Below, piece after piece: positions 57,163 to 64,000 of a stretch of DNA of 64,000 nucleotides. Made by a program: the position numbers and the translations under genes. The stretch's first letter is position 1; each line of letters starts with the position of its first letter. Below the pieces are notes generated by a model that was not told the origin of the DNA, ran no database searches, and saw only the letters and a list, made by a program, of their open reading frames with translations. The stretch comes from Salvia splendens (taxonomy: Eukaryota > Streptophyta > Magnoliopsida > Lamiales > Lamiaceae), in the NCBI RefSeq assembly GCF_004379255.2, contig NC_056039.1, positions 32,129,883 through 32,193,882 on the forward strand, given 5' to 3'.

Positions 57163-59035
57163 GATAACCATGAAAAATTCATAAACAAAATACGACATAT
57201 GATTATTGTATGACATAGCAATTAAATTTGAAATTATGAAAAAATAAATTACTATAATATAAGTTATCGTGATCCCCAATAAAAAACTTAAATAAAATAA
57301 AACAAGTAATAATTTTAATTAAAAGGTATTAAAAAACTCTCTTCCAAACAATAATAAAATATATATTATGTGTATAAACTCTCCTCCAAACAATAATATA
57401 AATTTTATGTTTGTAAAATATACAGTTCTAATTAGTTTTAATAGTATTACTTGCACATTAAATATTAATAATAGTTCCAATAAAATAAAATAATACAAGT
57501 AACAGTACTGACATTAATTTAATTTTGATTAGTGTACATTAATTCTATGAACACTGTATGAATTAATTTTATCATTGTATGTATGAAACGATAATTGAAT
57601 ACTTATTTTATGTGTAAATATGTAGTAGTGCATGTATTATATATGGAATATGCAGAAACTTTCTATATAATTAAGAGAGTGAGTTTATATTAAGAGTATT
57701 TCCATAATTTATTGATCTAGTTGGAATTGGAAGAATATATATATTTCCATATGTCAAAAATTTAGCGTGGCATACCAAATAAGATTGCCATCTTGTTATT
57801 TCTTGACTAGGAAATTTGTTCTCATTCCTCATATAGCTTAGGTAAGTAATAAACCAATTCAACATTAAATTAAGGGTAAATTGCTTCAAAAGTCGTCAAC
57901 TTTGTAAATAGTTTGGTATTTCCCGTAAACTTTAAAAGTTGCATGAAACGTCATGAACTTTACTAGGTGTTGCAAATTTCCCGTACGACCCGACCCGGTA
58001 CATTTCCGGCAAAAACTAACCCTACGTGGCTCACCGGAAACACGATGGGATTGTAGATTGACGAATCGCGACCAATTACATGTCGCAATGGAGAAGAAAA
58101 TGTTGATATCTCGACGGGAATTGAGATTTTTGTCACAGAGAGAATAGACATAAACCCTAAATTGATATACATTTTAATTTAATTGAAACTAAAAAACGAC
58201 GTCGTTTTATTGTTTTGCCTGAGAATTTGCCATGTCACTCCTCCGGCAAGCCACGTAGGATTAGTTTTTGACGGAAATGTACCGGGTCGGGTCGTACGGG
58301 AAATTTGCAACACATGATAAAGTTCATGACTTTTCATGCAACTTTTAAAGTTTACGGGAAATACCAAACTATTTGCAAAGTTGACGACTTTTGAAGCAAT
58401 TTACCCTTAAATTAAATCCTAAACCTTATTAACATCCTATCTTCGCCCCAAATATATCATACGACACAAAATGAATCTAAAAATACACCAAAAAAAGAGG
58501 TTTACCTATTGCAATTGAGAGCAATGACGGTTCGAACGATTCCGTCCAGCCTCAGCTTCTGCTTCCTCCGCGTCACATCCGCCGAGATCAAAACCGGCGT
58601 CCCATCCGGAAAATCCGCCACGGGCTTCACCAGCCGCAAGCCCATTTCGAAAGCCCGAGTTTTGGACAGGTCCGAAGAGACCTTTGCTAGGCCCAAGCTC
58701 TCAAGAGTGGTGCCGTACTCCAAATGCGATACGGCGCCGTTTCTTCTGTACAGAACCGCGCCTTCCCACGGACAGCCCTCGTCGTCATCGGCGGCATCAA
58801 TGATTTCTTCGTCACCGAATTCCCAGTCGCTACCGGAGAATTCTTCAAATTGTGCGGAGAGGTAAGAAGTGGTGCTGAATTTAGTGAGGGTTGGTGTTGA
58901 TGTGGTGCATCGTTTCTTTAGGATTTGGTGATTCAATGTGAGGGGATTGTGGAGGGTTAGGCGGTGGAGGGAGCTGAATTTAATGGGAGGGGGAGACGCC
59001 AAAGGGGCGGTGGCGGAGGCGATGGGGCGGTTCAT
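55923..59035 (-). CDS. Plastid YceD/DUF177-family protein (rRNA accumulation), two exons
   Basis: Exon 1 is 58506-59035 and exon 2 is 55923-56322, joined AG|G (Arg) to give 309 aa. The N-terminus (MNRPIASATAPLASPPPIKFSS) is Ser/Pro-rich and acid-free, a likely chloroplast transit peptide. The family core follows: LRLVKPVADFPDGTPVLI, a C-x2-C straddling the splice junction (NCNRCGEP), VYSNFTLLLCEEP, and after an acidic loop (TGDDDDASVDIDDQ) the IDISKNIRDLIHVEI segment. It ends with a Cys cluster (CDPNCRGLCLKCGANLN..CSC) as in DUF177. Bacterial YceD and plant homologues are linked to 23S rRNA build-up and ribosome assembly; function here is by family. The 2.18-kb intron carries two foldback elements. 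Confidence 0.92.
56690..57845. mobile_element. Foldback element in the YceD intron (~260-bp inverted arms)
   Basis: The left arm, about 56690-56960 (ATTCCTCGTGAG..TTCCCTAGTCAAGGAATA..CAATCCTACTTGGTATG..TTTCTGCATG), is mirrored by about 57570-57845 (CATGCACTAC-type stretch, CATACCAAATAAGATTGCC, TTCTTGACTAGGAAAT, CTCATTCCTCATATAG). The arms have diverged. An AAT microsatellite lies in the loop. The exact termini and TSD are not resolved. Confidence 0.75.
57106..57162. repeat. AAT microsatellite
   Basis: About 18 perfect AAT/ATA units in the loop of the intronic foldback. Confidence 0.95.
57871..58409. mobile_element. Second foldback/MITE in the YceD intron (~540 bp)
   Basis: TAAGGGTAAATTGCTTCAAA on the left faces GAAGCAATTTACCCTTA on the right. 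The inverted match runs inward about 160 bp (GTCGTCAACTTTG, GACCCGACCCGGTACATTTCC, CTACGTGGC). Its right end is only about 95 bp from exon 1. ATTAAAT lies on both flanks, giving a tentative 7-8-bp TSD. It is probably of Mutator or related type. Confidence 0.75.
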
Positions 59036-60146
59036 TTCGGCTTCGTGGAGCTGGAAAGACTGAAGAACCTGTGATGAAGTGAGTGGCGGTGGAGAATCTT
59101 CCAGGATGAGAAGGTGACTTGAGATGAGAAACGACGCCGGCGAAAATGGAGATTGGGGATCGTTCAGTGAATTGGGGAAGGAAGCGTGGGGAAGAAGATG
59201 ACTTATTTGGGGAAAGATAGATTGGGTTTAATAAATTGATCATTTGTTGGGCTAATAAATCTATAGAAGGGCACAAATATTTTACTACTTATTAAATGTA
59301 AAGTAGCATAATAAGTAATTTATAAATTGGAGACACACTTTTCTTACATATATTACGTTAATATAGAATATGAAATGCACATTTTTTTATAATTATACTT
59401 TACTTGGACAATTATATATACTATAATTTAGAAAATTATACTCAATTATACTATCGATATTATTTAAAAATGAATAGTAATATCTCAAATTATACATTTA
59501 ATCCAATTGTACTAAACATATTACTTATTCATATCTTTTATTAATATCTTTATTATATATTTTTGATTAGTTTTTTAAATATAAAATAGCCTTTGATATT
59601 CATAGTATAATTTTGTGACATCAAGAAAAGTTTATTCTTCAATTATTTATAATAAAAGAATTTTAAAATATTTTTAAGATATGGGTACTCATGGAAATTC
59701 ATTTCGCGGAGTGATACTTGAATATTAATATACTCCCTCCACCCAATAAATATGAAATATTTGAATTTTCGGATTTTATATAATTTTTTTTGTTAGTTAA
59801 TGAAAAGAAAGTAGAGTAAGAGATATGAAAATGTAGAGATGGCGTTGTTTTGCAAAGGAAAGTATTATTTTATTATTAAAATATTATATTAATTTTTATA
59901 TAATACTAATAAATTCCGCCCCTCTGTTTCGAAGGGTTGGAGCCGCCACTGGATGGGGCGGAGCATTTCGGCTTTGTGAAGATGGAAAGACTTAATCACG
60001 CATTTTGCAAGATGAATTTAACTGAAAATATTATAGTTTCGCAATTTAAAGGTAAAAAATCATACTATTAGTGACAATCTTATAAAAAAACTAAATTTTA
60101 AATTTGATTCCCTACATTTGCTTTAAAAAAAATTTGGTAAATTATA
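59036..60146. other. Upstream of the YceD gene: promoter, MITE fragments and a copied gene fragment
   Basis: 59036-59230 is the probable leader/promoter. At 59734 CTCCCTCCACCC begins a one-ended Stowaway-like piece. GGAGCCGCCACTG at about 59940-59952 is an hAT-type right end. It is followed by GATGGGGCGGAGCATTTCGG and GATGGAAAGACTTAA, a near-copy of the YceD gene start (59020-59065). Confidence 0.5.
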
Positions 60147-60397
60147 CTCCCTCCGTTACATAAAAATATGTGCATTTTCCATTTTCGTCCGTCCCACAAA
60201 AATATGTGCATTCCATTTTTGGAAAGTTATATCAATTTAATAATGTAGGTTTCACTATCCACTAACACTACTTTAACTATCATTCTTCTACTCTCTCTTA
60301 CTTTACCATACCATTTTCCTCATCTCTCTTATTTTACCAATTTTGTCTTAATTTTTGTGTCATACTCATTATTCATATTTTTATGGGACGGAGGAAG
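60147..60397. mobile_element. Stowaway-like MITE (251 bp)
   Basis: CTCCCTCCGTTACATAAAAATATG faces CATATTTTTATGGGACGGAGGAAG, and TA lies on both flanks (60145-60146, 60398-60399). The inner part repeats the terminal word (CGTCCGTCCCACAAAAATATGTG near 60187). Confidence 0.87.
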
Positions 60398-60638
60398 TAC
60401 GTTAGGTTGGTTAGTGTTTAGTTTCAAAAGTCAAACATGATTTAACTAAAATAGTAACTTAATTTTGAATCTAATAATTTAATACAATCAACCTAATTAA
60501 TTATCATCAGGCTAATTGGGTTAATATTAATTAATAGATTCAAAATTAAGTTATAAATTTGACTAAAATATGTTTGACAGTTAAATTTTAAGCTAAACTC
60601 TTAACTTTGAACTAAACTACTTATTTGTCCAGAGCCTT

Positions 60639-60855
60639 TGTCGTAGCGGCAAAAAGCTTAGACATTATTGTATGAGGTGAGGAGTTCGAGCCCTCTTGAC
60701 ATCTCCTTTCTATAGTATAGGAGTTTATTTGTAATTTCCTCTTGACATCTCCTTTCTATAGTATAGGGGTTTATTTGTAATTTCCTCCTTATGATAGTAC
60801 TCGTGTCTATAGTATAAAAGTTTATTTGTAATTTCCTCCTTATGATAGTACTCCA
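60639..60855 (+). mobile_element. SINE with a repeated tail
   Basis: TGTCGTAGCGG (60639-60649) resembles a pol III A box with one mismatch, and AGTTCGAGCCC (60683-60693) a B box with one mismatch, 33 bp apart. The tail consists of three degenerate repeats of TTTCTATAGTATAGGAGTTTA plus TTGTAATTTCCTC and TTATGATAGTACTC (to ~60855), ending near CACAAGAGG. Confidence 0.6.
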
Positions 60856-61085
60856 CAAGAGGATGCCAAAGATACATTATATTTTTAAAAATATTATCAA
60901 ATTATTATGTATCAAATATAGAAAAATTAAAAATATATTTATTAAACTTAGCCCATAAATATTTGGCATAATCTTTAAGATGCCTAATATTAATGTAAAC
61001 ACACATCAACAACATATATGGGCTAATTTTATTAGTGAAACACAAACACCGAGAAATATAAAAAGTAATTAGACATTTTTATTAA

Positions 61086-61943
61086 GAGGGAACATCTTTT
61101 TTGGTCCACGAACTTTGCCAAAGTATCATTTTAGGTCCGTGAACTTTGAAAATATCATTTTAGGTCCGTGAACTTTGAGTTAGTATCATTTGAGGTACTT
61201 TTTACTATTTCCAAGTTTTTTGGATGAAAATACCCTCAATACCTTAAAGTATATATATTTTTAATAAATTTATCATATAATCATATTTTTTTATAAATAT
61301 CTTTACAATATATTTTTTACAAATTTTCTAAATATAATTTGACCTTAAATATTATCACTTAATTTTGTGACATGCAAGTAAAATTGCTTCTTCAATTTTT
61401 TATATTATTTTTTTTAAAAATTGAATAAAGAACTTTTTTTTAATAATAAAAAATTGAATAAAAATCTTTTCTTGCATGTCACAAAATTAAATGATAATAT
61501 TAAAGGTCAAATTATATTTAGAAAATTTGTCAAAAATATATTGTAAAGATATTTATAAAAAGATCTTTATTCAATTTTTTATTATTAAAGAAAAGTTCTT
61601 TATTCAATTTTAAAAAAAATTAATATAAAAAATTGAGGAAGCAATTTTACTTGCATGTCACAAAATTAAGTGATAATATTTAAGGTCAAATTATATATAG
61701 AAAATTTGTCAAAAATATATTGTAAAGATATTTATAAAAAAATATGAGTATCTGATAAATTTATTAAAAATATATACACTTTAAGGTATTTAGGGTATTT
61801 TCGTCCAAAAAAACTTGGAAATAGTAAAAAGTACCTCAAATGATACTAACTCAAAGTTTACGGACCTAAAATGATATTTTCAAAGTTCACAGACCTAAAA
61901 TGATACTTTCGCAAAGTTCGTGGACAAAAAAAAATGTTCGCTC
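61086..61943. mobile_element. Mutator-type foldback element (858 bp) with 9-bp target duplication
   Basis: The ends GAGGGAACATCTTTTTTGG and, inverted, GAGCGAACATTTTTTTTTG are bordered by TTTTATTAA at 61077-61085 and 61944-61952. Inverted arms of about 300 bp carry repeats of AGGTCCGTGAACTTTGAAAA. The middle (about 61440-61610) is a third, inverted partial copy of the arm (TTGCATGTCACAAAATTAA), so the element contains a nested piece of itself. No transposase is present. Confidence 0.88.
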
Positions 61944-61995
61944 TTTTATTAAAATTATTGTTGAAATGTTTGTAAACACATTTCAGGGCCATGCA

Positions 61996-62466
61996 TCAAT
62001 TGTTGAACGTATCTTGGAACACAAGCCTATGTTTGTAAAGATCTTCCGATGTATCTACCCAACACCGGGCCAAAGTGAGAGTTTCGTCGTCGGTGTAGTT
62101 CGTACGGCCGGGGGCGTACTCATCGCAGTCACCGGGAGGCGGCAACTTCTGCGCCCGCTGCCGGTTCCGCTTCGCCTTCCCCTTGGCGGCACCGGTCGCT
62201 GCGGGGGCAGGATCGGCCGATGCGGTTGGGCGGTGCGGCAACGGCTCTATATCAGACAACCCATACGATTCCGTACTATATATACGCGATTTGCACGTCA
62301 TTTTCATTACCCGGCCAATGCGCCTCTCCGTACTATATATACGCTCTATAGGATCTTGTACAGGATCGTAATGGGTGTTGTCGCCGAACGAACGATAATC
62401 GCCGGGTTCTGTACCCGGCCAATGCGCCTCTCCGCTAAACGTAGGGCTATTGGGCCTTGAATCCAT
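61996..62466 (-). pseudogene. Harbinger ORF1 (Myb/SANT-like), 5' part only
   Basis: From ATG 62466 (MDSRPNSPTF) the frame runs 156 aa. The conserved part is at residues ~95-141: GKAKRNRQRAQKLPPPGDC, then the start of the Myb/SANT domain TNYTDDETLTLARCWVDTSED. There the match ends and unrelated residues follow, so the gene is cut within its DNA-binding domain at about 62045. An internal duplication (ACCCGGCCAATGCGCCTC twice; CGTACTATATATACGC twice) lies in the head region. As in the other copies, no transposase is linked. Confidence 0.8.
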
Positions 62467-62809
62467 TTCGTAGTAATTATGTAAATGTAAGTTTCGAAGA
62501 TGAAATCGTGTGAAATGAAATGTTACAAATGAACGCTATTTATAAAAAAACGAAACCCCGTGCCATCGTCCGCGGCCTTCACAATGAGGCGGACGATGTC
62601 GCGGACGATGGCCATCGTCCGCGACGTCCGCAATGGAGCGGACGATGGCGCGGACGATGGCCATCGTCCACGGTTTAAGTCGCGCCCGAAGCATAGGCCG
62701 CGACTATCGTCCGCGGCCTATGCCACACACCCACAGTGGGGGCGGACGATGAATGGCGCGGACGATGCGCCCCATCGGGCGTGCCATCGTCCGCCCATTG
62801 CAGATGGCC
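62045..62809 (-). mobile_element. PIF/Harbinger-type derivative 5, truncated at its 3' end
   Basis: The element's 5' terminus is at 62809, reading GGCCATCTGCAATGGGCGG on the minus strand, with TAA following at 62810-62812. The 62560-62800 stretch holds nine exact GCGGACGATG/CATCGTCCGC words in both orientations and two variants. The ORF1 remnant follows. The other terminus is not recognised; the sequence breaks off near 62045, about 100 bp from the Mutator-type foldback. Confidence 0.78.
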
Positions 62810-62812
62810 TAA

Positions 62813-63057
62813 GAAGGTTGAAATAAGTATGGGCCGACCACATCGGCCCATTTAAAAGCCCACGTTATGCTGTCTCTCTCCATGGTGTGTCTCTCTGCAC
62901 AAATCGTCACTGCAAATAAGCTCAGTTTCCCTCTCTACAATCGGAGCTGTTTCCGGCTGCGGAACCTCCCCCCTTCTCCAAACATTAGAGGAATTGGAGT
63001 GTTGAGGGTTTATATCCATCCAACGCACTCACACACACATACATACAGTAGGCGAAG
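62813..63057 (+). promoter_or_regulatory. Promoter and leader of DDB1
   Basis: Only about 245 bp separate the Harbinger terminus from the DDB1 ATG. CT-rich TGTCTCTCTCCATGG at 62872 and ACACACACATACATAC near 63030 are leader-like. I see no clear TATA box, as is usual for housekeeping genes. Confidence 0.5.
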
Positions 63058-63977
63058 ATGAGTATATGGAATTACGTGGTGACAGCGCACAAGCCTACCA
63101 ACGTCACGCATTCGTGCGTCGGCAATTTCACCAGCCCGCAGGAGCTCAATCTTATCATTGCGTAAGTTTTCCGCTTGGTGAATAGTTTAGTGCGGTTGAG
63201 GGGAATATGAAGTTCGATTGTTTATCTACGGGAATTTGTGGCTGCCAAGTTTGAAATGTTGGTGATTGAATTCTGTTTGTAGGAAATGCACTCGGATAGA
63301 GATTCATTTGCTCTCGCCTCAAGGCTTACAGGTATAGCGGTCAACTGAGATTAGGCGTTTAGTGTGAGATTGTAACGAGTGATGTTTTTCTTCGTAATTT
63401 GATTAGATAAGAAGTTTCAATTGCACGAGACCTTGAATTAGGAGTACATGTTATGTTTCCCTTTCTGATTTTTAGTGAAAAGCCATTTCCAAATGATGGG
63501 GAATGAGGAGTCACAGTGAGTTAGGGATGATGGAGAGGGAATCAAGCTTTGACCTTATCTATATTTAGCTAGTTTTGTCTTTAGTCTGGGGTGAGACTTT
63601 AGGAAGTCTTAGAAGTGCAGGTCGTTCCAACCTATTGAAATGATTTCTCCTTGGACTTTGTGAAACATGTCTTTAGAGGTATTTTGCTCATGTTTCGCAG
63701 CCTATGTTGGATGTGCCGATATATGGGAGAATTGCCACTCTCGAGCTTTTTCGCCCACATGTGAGTACCCTTCACTGGTTACTGCTCCATCTGAGAAAAA
63801 ACTCATGCAAATTTATTACATCCTTTCATATACTTTATCATGAAATTAAGAGAAGTGCCATCCATCTTAAGACTTTTTAAATCAACAGGGAGAAACACAA
63901 GATCTCCTTTTCATAGCTACAGAAAGATATAAATTCTGCGTTTTGCAATGGGCCGAGACTGGCGAGGTTATCACAAG
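63058..63977 (+). CDS. DDB1: DDB1 (UV-damaged DNA-binding protein 1), first four coding exons, runs off the window
   Basis: Adaptor of CUL4-based ubiquitin ligases; it holds DCAF substrate receptors and acts in nucleotide-excision repair, light signalling and chromatin control. Exons by GT..AG sites and phase: 63058-63161 (MSIWNYVVTAHKPTNVTHSC..ELNLIIA), 63283-63331 (KCTRIEIHLLSPQGLQ), 63701-63760 (PMLDVPIYGRIATLELFRPH), 63889-63977 (GETQDLLFIATERYKFCVLQ..GEVITR). This is the N-terminal blade of the first seven-bladed propeller. The 102 residues match plant DDB1 closely as recalled. The remaining ~985 residues lie beyond the window. The last donor (AG|GTATG) is in view. Confidence 0.95.
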
Positions 63978-64000
63978 GTATGATCTTGTTAGTTTAAAAC

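Noticed and set aside
61900..62460. 186-aa plus-strand ORF
   Set aside because: It is antisense to the Harbinger ORF1 remnant, which carries the recognisable Myb/SANT start on the other strand.
62560..62826. 88-aa Arg/Asp-rich plus-strand ORF
   Set aside because: It translates the GCGGACGATG subterminal repeats of the Harbinger terminus.

Overview
This is a nuclear chromosome window from a eudicot plant. The evidence is intron-containing genes with canonical GT..AG borders, plant-specific families (pentatricopeptide repeat protein, plant tyrosine decarboxylase, SKIP19-type F-box protein), AT-rich intergenic DNA, and dense plant transposons (Ty3/Gypsy, Ty1/Copia, PIF/Harbinger, hAT, Mutator and Stowaway-like). 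Gene structure would fit an asterid of the Lamiales type, but that is a guess from recalled protein resemblance.

Layout. 1-2858: 5' end of a minus-strand Ty3/Gypsy element (protease, gag, primer-binding site, LTR). 2859-9338: no cellular gene, but a Mutator MITE, Stowaway MITEs, a Harbinger derivative with an ORF1-type gene, a large ATT/TTC microsatellite and an hAT MITE. 9714-11237: one intronless tyrosine/aromatic amino acid decarboxylase gene. 11238-20447: 9 kb without a gene, holding a 12-copy minisatellite, a SINE and degenerate MITEs. 20448-24519: two more Harbinger derivatives. 25601-28075: intronless PPR gene (minus), sharing an upstream region with a BRCA1-like gene (plus, 30570-33533) that looks broken in four ways. 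33909-34851: coiled-coil protein gene (minus). 36535-37000: stand-alone phosphoreceiver of type-C response-regulator kind. 39034-39531: small unknown gene beside a duplicated segment. 40640-54771: three SKIP19-like F-box copies, one split by a 6.96 kb Copia element, one apparently intact, one mostly lost, with another Harbinger derivative between them. 55923-59035: a two-exon chloroplast YceD/DUF177 gene whose intron carries two foldback elements. 61086-62809: a Mutator-type foldback and a Harbinger ORF1 remnant. 63058-end: the first four coding exons of DDB1.

How parts relate. The cellular genes do not form a pathway. The most coherent pattern is in the mobile DNA. Five Harbinger-like derivatives have split the two-gene system between them: three carry only the Myb/SANT-type ORF1 and two carry only transposase remnants. 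Each is edged by its own short subterminal word (GTCTC, CCCAGC or CATCGTCCGC). The second theme is decay and duplication in progress: the BRCA1-like locus, the F-box cluster in alternating orientation, and a Copia copy with 98.9% identical LTRs but a badly damaged pol.
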